DNA of 64,000 bases, taken from Actinoplanes sandaracinus. GTDB taxonomy: Bacteria; Actinomycetota; Actinomycetes; Mycobacteriales; Micromonosporaceae. Shown here piece by piece: positions 44,377 through 52,125 of the stretch. The stretch is from positions 1-64,000 of the forward strand of contig NZ_JASCTH010000003.1 of NCBI RefSeq assembly GCF_030009775.1, in the 5' to 3' direction. A program made the position numbers and the translations under genes. The notes under the pieces are model-generated. The model worked only from the letters and a program-made list of their open reading frames with translations, was not told where the DNA came from and searched no databases. How positions within the stretch are numbered: position 1 is the stretch's first letter; each line of letters begins with the position of its first letter.

Positions 44377-44404
44377 GAATTCATGTTCACTGAATCTGGA
44401 TTCA
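44375..44404. promoter_or_regulatory. Overlapping palindromes, probable TetR operator
   Basis: GTGAA-N6-TTCAC (44375-44390) and TGAATCTGGATTCA (44391-44404) sit end to end over the -10 edge, start site and first codons of the monooxygenase gene. A protein bound here would block initiation. The divergent TetR regulator is the obvious candidate. Confidence 0.6.
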
Positions 44405-45792
44405 CCGTAATTGCCGGCGCCGGGCCCACCGGCCTCACCCTCGCCCGCCAGCTCGGCCGGCACGGGGTGCCCTACCGGATCGTGGAGAGATCGCCGCGGC
44501 CGTTCGACGGATCTCGCGGCAAAGGACTCCAGCCGCGCACCCTCGAGGTCCTCGACGACCTCGGGCTGATCTCGCGGTTCCTCGACGCCGGCGGCGAATA
44601 CCCCGCGCTGCGGGCGCACCTGCCCGGCGGCGGCACACACGACTTCCGGCTCGACGAGCCGCGTGAGGCGACGCCCGCGGTGCCGTACCCGAACATGCTG
44701 ATGGTTCCGCAGTGGCGCACCTCCGCCCTGCTGGCCGAGGGCGTCCCGGTGGAGTTCGGCGTGGGCCTCACCGGCCTCACCCCGACAGACGACGGCGTAC
44801 GGGTCACGCTGGACACCGGCGAGACCGTCGACGCGCGTTACGTGGTCGGCGCGGACGGCGGCGGCAGCACGGTCCGCAAGCTGCTCGGGATCGGCTTCGA
44901 GGGCGAGACCCACGAGGAGGAGCGGATGCTCATCGCCGACGTCAGACTCCGCGGCCTCGACCGGGGCCACTGGCACGTGTGGCCGTCCGGGGAGCGGTCG
45001 TTCCGGCTCGGGCTGTGCCCGCTGCCCGGCACCGACTGGTTCCAGCTCACCGCGCCACCGTCCACGATGTCCGCCGCCGAACTCGTCGCATCGGTGGATC
45101 CGTCGATCACGGTCACCGAGGTGGGTTGGACATCGGAGTTCCGGGCCAACATCCGGATGGCGTCCCGGTTCCGGGCCGGCGACGTCTTCCTCGCCGGCGA
45201 CGCCGCCCATGTGCACCCACCGGCCGGCGGGCAAGGACTGAACACCGGTATCCAGGACGCCTACAACCTGGGCTGGAAGATCGCCACCGGGAACTCCGCC
45301 GTTCTCGACACCTACGAGGAGGAACGCCTGCCGGTCGCGGCATCGGTCCTGGGCGTCAGCAGCCACCTGCACCGGCGCCACGTCGAAGGCGCCGAGGACG
45401 CCATGCGCCGCGACGACCCCGTCCTGCGGCAGCTCTCCCTGAACTATCGGGGCGCCGCCCTGGCTCGCGACCACCGCCCACGGCCGGGTCTGGTCCAGGC
45501 CGGTGACCGGGCGCCCGACGCGCCGCTCTCCGCCGGGCGGGCCGGTGATGTGCCGCTCTCCGCCGGGCGGGTCTTCGATCTGCTGCGCGGGGCGCACGCC
45601 ACCCTGCTCGCCTTCCACTGGTCCGAGACGCTGCCCGAACTCCCGGTCCCCGTCCATCACGTCTCCGAGGCGGCCTCGGCCTATGACGTGACCGGACCGG
45701 CCCTGTTCCTGATCCGGCCGGACAACTACATCGGCTGCGTCACGCACGAACCGGCCGACGTCCTCGACTACCTCAAGCAGATCACTCCCTGA
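44383..45792 (+). CDS. FAD-dependent aromatic monooxygenase
   Basis: A 469-residue group A flavin monooxygenase of the phenol hydroxylase/TetX/rifampicin monooxygenase type. VIAGAGPTGLTLARQLGRHG is the FAD fold, RYVVGADGGGSTVRKLLGI holds the DG motif, and GDVFLAGDAAHVHPPAGGQGLNTGIQDAYNLGWKI is the second FAD motif. The C-terminal thioredoxin-like domain is short. Likely acts on an aromatic or polyketide/antibiotic substrate; resistance or catabolism cannot be told apart. Leaderless ATG. Overlaps the convergent MFS gene by 11 bases. Confidence 0.88.
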   Translation: MFTESGFTVIAGAGPTGLTLARQLGRHGVPYRIVERSPRPFDGSRGKGLQPRTLEVLDDLGLISRFLDAGGEYPALRAHLPGGGTHDFRLDEPREATPAVPYPNMLMVPQWRTSALLAEGVPVEFGVGLTGLTPTDDGVRVTLDTGETVDARYVVGADGGGSTVRKLLGIGFEGETHEEERMLIADVRLRGLDRGHWHVWPSGERSFRLGLCPLPGTDWFQLTAPPSTMSAAELVASVDPSITVTEVGWTSEFRANIRMASRFRAGDVFLAGDAAHVHPPAGGQGLNTGIQDAYNLGWKIATGNSAVLDTYEEERLPVAASVLGVSSHLHRRHVEGAEDAMRRDDPVLRQLSLNYRGAALARDHRPRPGLVQAGDRAPDAPLSAGRAGDVPLSAGRVFDLLRGAHATLLAFHWSETLPELPVPVHHVSEAASAYDVTGPALFLIRPDNYIGCVTHEPADVLDYLKQITP

Positions 45793-47086
45793 CCCCGGTC
45801 TCCTTCGACGGAGGCGAGGACCTGCCCGGGAGGCGCCGGCGGGAGGCCACGGCAACGAGAAGGACGACAGCCGCACCGGCCAGCAGCGGAACCCGGTCGC
45901 CGAGGGCGACGAGGGCCGCGCCGAGCGGGATGGTCAGCGCCAGCGGGCCGAACATCGCCGTGTTGCCGGTGGCCGCGACCCGGCCCAACCGGTGCTCCGG
46001 GGTGCCGGTCTGGATCGCGGTTACCGCCGCGACCAGCGCCCACGGCAGCCCGGCCCCGGCCAGCACGCTCCCGGCGACCATCATCGGCCACCAGGGCAGG
46101 GACCAGGCCACGCATGCGGCCGCGAAGACCACCGCGCCCAGCCCCGCCACCCGGGCGGCCGGCATCCGGGCCAGCAACCGGCCCACCAGCAGCCCGGCGA
46201 CGATCGAGCCGGCGCCCTGTGCGCTGGAGAGGAAACCCAGATGGGTGGCGGGCAGGCGCAGACCGTCGACCAGCCGGGACAGGACGGCGGCGTTGGTGAG
46301 GCCGGACACGGCGATCGCCACCGTCGCGAGCAGCACCGGCGTGCGCAGCGGCTCCCGGGCCAGCGCGACCAGCCCGGTGCGCACGCCGGCCCATCCCAGG
46401 CTCACCCGCTCGCTCCCGTCTGCCGCACGCGCCTCGCCCACGCCGTCCCCGCCCACGCCGTCCCCGCCCACGCCGTCGCTGCTCAGGCCCTCGCCGCCCA
46501 GGCGGAGCAGCGCGTACAGGACGCCGCTCGCCAGTGGCAGGGCGGCGCAGAGCAGGACCACCGGCACCGGGCCGGACCACGCGTAGAGGGCCGCCCCGGC
46601 GAGCGGCGCCAGCAGTTTCATGCCCTCCTGCGCGCTCGACCGCCACCCGTTGACGTCACCGAGCAGGCGGGCCGGCAGGGCGGCGGGCAACAGCGCCGTC
46701 TCCCCGGCGTCCACGAGCACATAGCCGACGCCCCGCACCAGCAGCACCACGTAGATCAGCCAGGCGTCCTCCGGCGCGTCGACCGTGAGCAGGCTGAGCA
46801 GCGCCAGCCCGAGGGAGAGTTCGGCGGTGATCAACAGGGCGCGGCGGGGGAAGCGGTCGACCAGGGCGCCCAGCCAGGGCGCGGCCAGGCTGGGCGCATA
46901 GATGCCGAGGGCGGCGAGCGCCGCCAGACCGGCGTTGCCGGTCAGATCGAGGATCCAGATGCCGGCGGCGAGGGTCATGGCGGTGCCACCGAAACCGGAC
47001 AGGACCGAGATGAGTACGAACAGGGCAGCGTTCCACCCTGTGCCGCGTCTGGCCGGCGCCCTGACCGCCGCAGAGTTCTGTCGCAT
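45782..47086 (-). CDS. MFS transporter
   Basis: A 434-residue major facilitator with about twelve hydrophobic segments, of the enterobactin-exporter/macrolide-efflux type (LGIYAPSLAAPWLGALVDRFPRRALLITAE is motif A-like). The central cytoplasmic loop contains three GVGGD repeats encoded by a perfect 15-bp repeat (46436-46480), likely a slippage expansion. Substrate unknown; it is convergent with the FAD monooxygenase, so drug export is a reasonable guess. ATG at 47086 with GGGGTG upstream. Confidence 0.87.
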   Translation of the reverse strand: MRQNSAAVRAPARRGTGWNAALFVLISVLSGFGGTAMTLAAGIWILDLTGNAGLAALAALGIYAPSLAAPWLGALVDRFPRRALLITAELSLGLALLSLLTVDAPEDAWLIYVVLLVRGVGYVLVDAGETALLPAALPARLLGDVNGWRSSAQEGMKLLAPLAGAALYAWSGPVPVVLLCAALPLASGVLYALLRLGGEGLSSDGVGGDGVGGDGVGEARAADGSERVSLGWAGVRTGLVALAREPLRTPVLLATVAIAVSGLTNAAVLSRLVDGLRLPATHLGFLSSAQGAGSIVAGLLVGRLLARMPAARVAGLGAVVFAAACVAWSLPWWPMMVAGSVLAGAGLPWALVAAVTAIQTGTPEHRLGRVAATGNTAMFGPLALTIPLGAALVALGDRVPLLAGAAVVLLVAVASRRRLPGRSSPPSKETGVRE

Positions 47087-47115
47087 GTCGCACCCCTATC
47101 GCCCGACTAAAGACT

Positions 47116-47133
47116 TGAGTGATGAGGACTCAT
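47116..47133. promoter_or_regulatory. Palindrome upstream of MFS gene
   Basis: ATGAGGACTCAT (47122-47133) is a 12-base palindrome; read with upstream bases it is also TGAGT-N7-ACTCA, recalling the TGAGT-N4-ACTCA sites at 43078 and 43109. It may be the operator of the transporter gene. The half-site match with different spacing is suggestive only. Confidence 0.35.
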
Positions 47134-47158
47134 ATCTTGGATGTCGGCACGGCCCGCG

Positions 47159-47647
47159 TCAACTGATGACGAACGCCTCCCGCAACCGCTCCACGGCCGT
47201 TCGCAGCTCCGCGGGCAGGGACGGCGCCTCCGGCCCGGCCAGATCGCCGAGGACGGCGGCGACCAGGTCGTAGAGAGCGCCGGCCGGAGCATCGCCGGCG
47301 GCGGCGAGCGTTTCCCGGACCAGGGCGGCGCGGGTGAAGCGACCGTCCCAGCGCCGGTCCGCGCCGATCCTGCGGTGCAGGTCGATCGACCTCTTGCGCA
47401 GTTCGGGGACGCCGGGACCGTACCCCCGATCGAGTTCTCGCCGATGCGGCAGCGAGGCGCGCTCGGACGCCTGGGCCAGCCGTGCGCGGCGCTGCTCCGC
47501 CGCCTGGCGGCTCGCGAGGCCGAGTGCGGCGGCGATCTCCGTCCAGGTCGCGCCGCCGCGCCGGGCGCGGTCGATCAGTTCCAGTTCCTCCGCGTCGAGC
47601 CGGGCCCGGCGAACCCGGATCGCGCGCAGTTCTTCCCACTCAGGCAC
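47159..47647 (-). CDS. Small HTH protein, probable autoregulator
   Basis: A 162-residue protein: an N-terminal helical region with a helix-turn-helix (DRARRGGATWTEIAAALGLASRQAAEQRRARL, about residues 27-58), then basic and helical parts without a family I recognise. Related short actinobacterial proteins use the same ATWTEIAAALGLSRQAAEQR pattern. The GTG at 47647 is leaderless (TAGAGT seven bases upstream); a GTG at 47653 is possible. A perfect inverted repeat covers its promoter. Confidence 0.72.
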   Translation of the reverse strand: MPEWEELRAIRVRRARLDAEELELIDRARRGGATWTEIAAALGLASRQAAEQRRARLAQASERASLPHRRELDRGYGPGVPELRKRSIDLHRRIGADRRWDGRFTRAALVRETLAAAGDAPAGALYDLVAAVLGDLAGPEAPSLPAELRTAVERLREAFVIS

Positions 47648-47654
47648 GGTCACT

Positions 47655-47686
47655 ACTCTAGTAGTTGTCAACCATACGTTGACAAC
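47655..47686 (-). promoter_or_regulatory. Promoter and 9-bp inverted repeat of HTH gene
   Basis: GTTGTCAAC-N5-GTTGACAAC (47664-47686) is perfectly symmetric and lies directly upstream of the -10 box TAGAGT (47655-47660), covering the -35 region. Repressor binding would block RNA polymerase. Autoregulation by the HTH protein is the simplest reading. Confidence 0.65.
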
Positions 47687-48120
47687 CGAAGCTCGATGCC
47701 GTCGAGCAAGCGAGCCAGGCCTTCCACGGCGACGAGGGCCTGCTGCCTGGGTCGCCTCCGCCGCGAGCGCCTGGCTCGGCTGGACTGTCCCGCTGCTGCT
47801 CGCCGAGTGGTGGTGGGAACGTGACCGCGCCCGCCGGCCCGCGGCCCGGCCGCGCCCGGCCACCACCGGCGACCGCGACCCGGTCACCGTCGCCTGATCA
47901 CATCCGGCCATGGCGGACGATCCGCCGTGAGGCACGCCCCGTCCTGAGATCACCTCCCGATCGGCGTGACAGGGCCGCCGCCGGCGAAACCGGCCGCCTC
48001 CGGGGAAAGCAAGAGGCGGCCGGCGGGTCCCCGTGAAACCCGCCGACCGCCCGTTCAGGGAAGCCCTGCTGCCGTGTCCCCAGCCGTCGGCGGGATCGGA
48101 AAGTGTCAACCGGAGGGACC
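47687..48120. other. Gene-poor interval with two hairpins
   Basis: No gene I would commit to. A plus-strand frame ending at 47897 (possible TTG start at 47679) has a hydrophobic stretch PAAWVASAASAWLGWTVPLLLAEWWWE in two halves, compatible with a small membrane protein, but start signals are poor. Hairpins CCGGCCGCCTC/GAGGCGGCCGG (47990-48023) and CGGCGGGT/ACCCGCCG (48021-48044) lie about 100 bases after the HNH gene and probably end its transcript. Confidence 0.45.
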
Positions 48121-48561
48121 TCAGGCGAGGGAGGCCGTCCAGACCGGGGCGAACGGCTTCACGCGCAGCGGCATGCGGGCCTCGGCCGGGGTGCGGTCGC
48201 GCTTGCGGTTGTTGCAGCGCCCGCAGGCCGCGACGGTGTTCAGCCATTCGTTGCGGCCGCCGCGCGAGCGGGGCAGCACGTGGTCGATGGTCGAGGCGGC
48301 CTCGCCGCAGTAGGCGCACCTCCGCCCGTCGCGCACCAGCACCCCGGCCCGCGACCACGCCGGACCGCGGCCCCGCCGCCACCGCGTCACCACGTAGGAC
48401 ACCAGTCGCACCACGGTCGGCACCGGGTAGACCCCGATCCGGTTGTCCTGCTGGGCCTCGTGCACCACGGCGACCTGACGGAACAGCATCCGGATCGCGT
48501 GCCGGAGGCTGACCCGGTGCAGCGGTCCGCAGTCGGCATTGAGAACCAGAACCGCACTCAT
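48121..48561 (-). CDS. HNH endonuclease domain protein
   Basis: A 146-residue HNH protein of the actinobacterial housekeeping type that starts MSAVLVLNADCGPLHRVSLRHAIRML. The zinc-bound ββα site is RCAYCGEAASTIDHVLPRSRGGRNEWLNTVAACGRCNN, with two CxxC pairs, DH and an N-rich end. Such genes are chromosomal and lack restriction partners; role unknown, possibly DNA repair or RNA processing. The ATG at 48561 has GGTGA at proper distance. Confidence 0.88.
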   Translation of the reverse strand: MSAVLVLNADCGPLHRVSLRHAIRMLFRQVAVVHEAQQDNRIGVYPVPTVVRLVSYVVTRWRRGRGPAWSRAGVLVRDGRRCAYCGEAASTIDHVLPRSRGGRNEWLNTVAACGRCNNRKRDRTPAEARMPLRVKPFAPVWTASLA

Positions 48562-48742
48562 TTCGTCACCCCCCGGAAAATCATTTGCACAAGACGAATC
48601 CACAGCTCAGGGACGTTCCTGACCCGGCGGATCCGCTGAAGAAAAAATAGGCCCGACATCGATCACCGACAACCGAATAAACCGTCACCGAAACGCCGGG
48701 CACGCGGCGGCAGCGCCGACAGGGCGAAGAAGCGCCGACCGG

Positions 48743-49408
48743 TCAGCGGAGGGCGGCGCGGACCGCGGCGGCCAACTGGATCAGGCCGATGACCTGCAGG
48801 ATCAGCCAGATCGCGACGGCGACGGTGAGCACCGGAACCGTCCAGCCGGGCGAGACGAAAGCCGCGAGCGGCGCGAGGATCAGCCCGGTGACGGTCACCG
48901 CGACCCTGGCCGGGCGCTCACCGACGGTGACTGTCCCGATGTCGGGCATTCCCGCGACCGCCGCACGGGCCCGGAGGTACTCGTGCAGCCAACTCGCCGC
49001 TCCCGCGATGACCACCAGCCAGCCGGGCACCCCGGCCAGCCAGAAGGCGGCCAGCCAGGCGGCCTCTCCGATGCGGTCGGCGACCGAGTCGTAGACGAAC
49101 CCGCCGCGGGTGACGCGGCCGGTGATCACCGCGACGGCGCCGTCGAGGCCGTCGGCGGCGGCGGCGAGGAGCACCAGCACGGCGCCGCCCGCGAGGCCGG
49201 GCACGCCGGCCGGCGCCGCGAGCGGCACGGCCAGGCACAACAGCAGCCCGGCGAGGGTCACCGCGACCGGTGCGACACCCTTACGGCCGAGCCAGGACCC
49301 GATCTCGTACGCGCCACGCACCCATCCCCGGACCAGCGGCGAGGCCCGGCGCGGATCGAAGCCGCCGTGCAGCCCGGACCACGCGGTGGCGTACTCGTCC
49401 CAGGTCAC
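48743..49408 (-). CDS. CDP-alcohol phosphatidyltransferase family protein
   Basis: A 221-residue integral membrane enzyme that transfers a phospho-alcohol from a CDP donor. The family motif is DGLDGAVAVITGRVTRGGFVYDSVADRIGE: the Asp residues and Gly match DGxxAR...G...D...D, but the usual Arg after Ala is Val. About six hydrophobic helices. Product (phosphatidylglycerol-phosphate, inositol lipid or other) cannot be assigned. GTG start at 49408. Confidence 0.84.
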   Translation of the reverse strand: MTWDEYATAWSGLHGGFDPRRASPLVRGWVRGAYEIGSWLGRKGVAPVAVTLAGLLLCLAVPLAAPAGVPGLAGGAVLVLLAAAADGLDGAVAVITGRVTRGGFVYDSVADRIGEAAWLAAFWLAGVPGWLVVIAGAASWLHEYLRARAAVAGMPDIGTVTVGERPARVAVTVTGLILAPLAAFVSPGWTVPVLTVAVAIWLILQVIGLIQLAAAVRAALR

Positions 49409-49495
49409 GGCGCCACCCGGAGTATGATGCCGGGCCGGCGGGGTGCGCGGGCGGGCCGGGTCGCCATCGACTGCGGAAGATCTGCGCGAGACCGG

Positions 49496-50419
49496 TCAGG
49501 CCACGGCCGCGATCTCGGCGGGGGCCAGGTGCTGCCAGACCTCGCGGGTCGCGGTGGAGCGGTTGAGGGTGATGAAGTGGATGCCGGGGATCCCCTCGGC
49601 GAGCAGGCGGGCGCACATCTCGGCGCACGTCTCGATGCCGAGGGCGCGGACCGCCTCCTCGTCGCCGGCGAGCTGTTCGAAGCGGCTCAGCAGGGCGGGC
49701 GGGAAGGGCGCCCCGGAGAGCTGCACCGAGCGTTCGATCGTCGCCATCCGGGTGACGGGCATGACACCGGGCAGGATCGGGGTGTCGCACCCGGCCGCGG
49801 CGACCCGGTCACGCAGGCGCAGGTAGTCGTCGGCGTCGAAGAACATCTGGGTGATCGCGAAGTCGGCGCCGGCCCGGCACTTGCGCACGAAAGCCTGGGT
49901 GTCGCTCTCGACGTCCGCGGAGCGGGGGTGCTTGTAGGGGAAGGCGGCCACGCCGACGCTGAAATCCCCGGACTCGCGGATCAGCCGCACCAGGTCCTCG
50001 GCGTAGAGGACGCCGTCGGGGTGCCGGACCCACGCGCCGGTGGGGTCGCCGGGCGGGTCGCCGCGGACGGCGAGAATGTTGCTGATGCCCGCGCCTGCGA
50101 GGCGCCCGATGACGTTGCGGAGCTCGGCGACCGAGTGGTCGACCGCGGTCAGGTGGGCCATCGGCAGCAGGGTGGTCTCGCCCGCGACCCGCTCGGTGAC
50201 GGCGACGGTGGTGTCCCGGGTGGTGCCGCCCGCGCCGTAGGTGATCGAGACGAAGCTGGGGCGCAGCGACTCCAGCTCGCGGATCGCCTGCCAGAGCAGC
50301 TGTTCCCCGGCCGGAGTCTTGGGCGGGAAGAACTCGAACGAGAACGTCGGCGCCGGACCGCGGACCAGATCACCGACGGACGGGGTGCCGGGAAGCCGGG
50401 AGGGAAGACCAAGAGCCAC
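49496..50419 (-). CDS. metF: 5,10-methylenetetrahydrofolate reductase
   Basis: A 307-residue TIM-barrel flavoenzyme making 5-methyl-THF for methionine synthesis. [49 protein letters not shown] and [18 protein letters not shown] are the MTHFR motifs, including the catalytic Glu in EFFPPK. GTG start six bases after TAGAGT, so probably leaderless. It is divergent from a prenyl synthase gene, as in Mycobacterium tuberculosis (Rv2172c/Rv2173). Confidence 0.93.
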   Translation of the reverse strand: MALGLPSRLPGTPSVGDLVRGPAPTFSFEFFPPKTPAGEQLLWQAIRELESLRPSFVSITYGAGGTTRDTTVAVTERVAGETTLLPMAHLTAVDHSVAELRNVIGRLAGAGISNILAVRGDPPGDPTGAWVRHPDGVLYAEDLVRLIRESGDFSVGVAAFPYKHPRSADVESDTQAFVRKCRAGADFAITQMFFDADDYLRLRDRVAAAGCDTPILPGVMPVTRMATIERSVQLSGAPFPPALLSRFEQLAGDEEAVRALGIETCAEMCARLLAEGIPGIHFITLNRSTATREVWQHLAPAEIAAVA

Positions 50420-50425
50420 ACCGGA

Positions 50426-50431
50426 ACTCTA
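50426..50431 (-). promoter_or_regulatory. -10 box of leaderless metF
   Basis: TAGAGT on the minus strand, six bases before the GTG at 50419. No convincing -35 is seen. Confidence 0.45.
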
Positions 50432-50481
50432 CCGGCCCGGCAGCCCCGATTGATCCGGCCGGACGGCCGGGACCCGGCCGT

Positions 50482-50522
50482 CGGTCAGTGCTGTTTCCGC
50501 GTCACTGATACAGCACTGACCG
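50482..50522. repeat. Perfect 13-bp inverted repeat between metF and prenyl synthase
   Basis: CGGTCAGTGCTGT (50482-50494), 15-base spacer, ACAGCACTGACCG (50510-50522). It lies between two divergent leaderless promoters, so it is outside either predicted transcript. Shape and place favour an operator for a dimeric regulator; spacing is wide, so a cruciform or two-site binding is also possible. Confidence 0.75.
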
Positions 50523-50597
50523 CCGGCTGGAGGGCCACCGGGGGACGGGACCGGCTGAACCGGGTGATCTGGCCGGGCGAGGCCGCCCGGCACCGGA

Positions 50598-50603
50598 TAG
50601 CGT
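50598..50603 (+). promoter_or_regulatory. -10 box of leaderless prenyl synthase gene
   Basis: TAGCGT, seven bases before the GTG at 50611. Confidence 0.5.
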
Positions 50604-50610
50604 CTTCCGC

Positions 50611-51681
50611 GTGACGATTCCTCCGCTCGAGCGGGCCGGTCTGCGGCCGCGTGTCGACAAGGCGCTCTCCGGTTTCCTCGCCACCGCGCGCGAGCACCTG
50701 CTGGAGATCGACTCGGCGCTGGCCGGTGTGGCCGACACGGTGTCGGCGTTCGTGCTCGGCGGTGGCAAGCGACTGCGGCCGGCGTTCGCCTACTGGGGTT
50801 TCCGGGGAGCGGGCGGCCCGGATTCGGACGAGGTGGTGGCGGCCGTCTCGGCGCTGGAACTGGTGCAGGCGAGCGCGCTGATCCATGACGACCTGATGGA
50901 CCGGTCGGACACGCGGCGCGGCGAACCGTCGGTGCACCGCCGGTTCGAGGTGCTGCACACCGCCGAGGGGTGGCGCGGTGGCGCGGCCGGGTTCGGTGAC
51001 TCGGCGGCGGTGCTCCTCGGCGACCTGGCCATGGTCTGGTCGGACGAGCTGCTGCACACGTCGGGGATGGGCCTGGCCGAGCTGGCACGGGCGCGGCCGG
51101 TCTTCGACCGGATGCGGACCGAGGTGACGGTCGGGCAGTACCTGGACGTGCTGACCCAGGCGACCGGTGACACGTCGCTGGAGCGGGCCGGCAAGGTGGC
51201 ACGGTTCAAGTCCGCGAAGTACACGGTGGAGCGGCCCCTGCTGCTGGGTGCGGCGCTCGCCGGCGCCGGGCCGGAGATCCTCGCCTCGTACACGGCGTTC
51301 GGCCTGCCTCTCGGTGAGGCGTTCCAGATGCGCGACGACGTACTGGGCGTCTTCGGGGATCCGGTGCAAACCGGTAAGCCGGCCGGCGACGACCTGCGCG
51401 AGGGAAAGCGGACCTATCTGGTGGCGGCCGCGTTCGGAGCGCTGGGCGAGGCCGGGCGGGCGGAGTTGGACGCCGCACTCGGCGATCCGGGGCTCGACGA
51501 CGCGGGGGTGGAGCGGCTGCGGGCGATCATCCGGGACTCCGGAGCGCTGGCCGCCACCGAGGCCCGGATCGACACGCTGAACACCGAGGCGCTGACCGCT
51601 CTGGCGGAGGCGCCGATCGACGACGAGGCGCGCGCGGTGCTGCGGGCGCTCGCCGACGCGGCGACCCGCCGGACGGTCTGA
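50611..51681 (+). CDS. Polyprenyl synthetase (GGPP/FPP-type)
   Basis: A 356-residue trans-isoprenyl diphosphate synthase condensing isopentenyl with allylic diphosphates. The first Asp-rich motif is DDLMD (residues 93-97); the second reads DDVLG (from residue 242), with Gly in place of the last Asp, a change seen in part of this family. GGGKRLRPAF and FKSAKYTVERPLLLGAAL are conserved. Product chain length is not certain; GGPP is likely. It may supply the carotenoid operon or quinone side chains. Confidence 0.9.
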   Translation: MTIPPLERAGLRPRVDKALSGFLATAREHLLEIDSALAGVADTVSAFVLGGGKRLRPAFAYWGFRGAGGPDSDEVVAAVSALELVQASALIHDDLMDRSDTRRGEPSVHRRFEVLHTAEGWRGGAAGFGDSAAVLLGDLAMVWSDELLHTSGMGLAELARARPVFDRMRTEVTVGQYLDVLTQATGDTSLERAGKVARFKSAKYTVERPLLLGAALAGAGPEILASYTAFGLPLGEAFQMRDDVLGVFGDPVQTGKPAGDDLREGKRTYLVAAAFGALGEAGRAELDAALGDPGLDDAGVERLRAIIRDSGALAATEARIDTLNTEALTALAEAPIDDEARAVLRALADAATRRTV

Positions 51682-51738
51682 CCAGCCGATGTGTGCGTGA
51701 GATCCGGGCGTGGAGCGCGCCCGGATCCCACCCGCGCG

Positions 51739-52089
51739 TCAGAAGCCGAGCGCCTGCGCGCGCCGTTTCGCCTCGCGGGCCCGGTCGCCGCCGAGGGCGA
51801 TCGCGGCGTTGCCGCCGAGGCTCTCGTCCGGTTCGTAGAGCCACCGGAGGGCTTCTTCGTCGTTGTACCCGGCGTCATGAAGCAGGTTGAGCACACCGGG
51901 TAGGTGCTTGAGCACGGTCTCGTTGGCCACCAGTTCGGCGGGCACCACGCGGACGCCGTCCCTGCGCACCGCGAGGAGCGAGCCGTCGCGGATGTACTGG
52001 TGCACCTTGCTGATCGGCACGCCGAGCATTTCGGACACATCCGGCAGGTTGATCCAGCCGGAGGGGCCGGTGGTTACGGGTTCGGTCAC
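51739..52089 (-). CDS. Rv2175c family DNA-binding protein
   Basis: A 116-residue protein with a winged-helix/HTH N-terminus (WINLPDVSEMLGVPISKVHQYIRDGSLLAVRRDGVRVVP) and a helical end. In M. tuberculosis Rv2175c is a DNA-binding substrate of kinase PknL, encoded next to it; the kinase gene lies 0.9 kb away here, so the same pairing is likely. Several Thr residues near the N-terminus (MTEPVTTG) could be phosphosites. GTG start at 52089. Confidence 0.87.
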   Translation of the reverse strand: MTEPVTTGPSGWINLPDVSEMLGVPISKVHQYIRDGSLLAVRRDGVRVVPAELVANETVLKHLPGVLNLLHDAGYNDEEALRWLYEPDESLGGNAAIALGGDRAREAKRRAQALGF

Positions 52090-52125
52090 CGGTACAGGGT
52101 GCCAGACCAGAGCGGAGAACAGTTG

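Noticed and set aside
46436..46480. Possible CRISPR-like or regulatory 15-bp array
   Set aside because: Three perfect 15-bp units without spacers, in frame inside the MFS gene coding GVGGD; simple coding slippage.
47159..48382. 407-codon minus-strand frame fused to the HTH gene
   Set aside because: The first 245 codons run through hairpins, an operator and the HNH gene; promoter evidence places the start at 47647.
48121..48561. HNH gene as part of a restriction or mobile system
   Set aside because: No methyltransferase, integrase or repeat flanks; the MSAVLVLNADCGPLH start is that of the chromosomal actinobacterial type.
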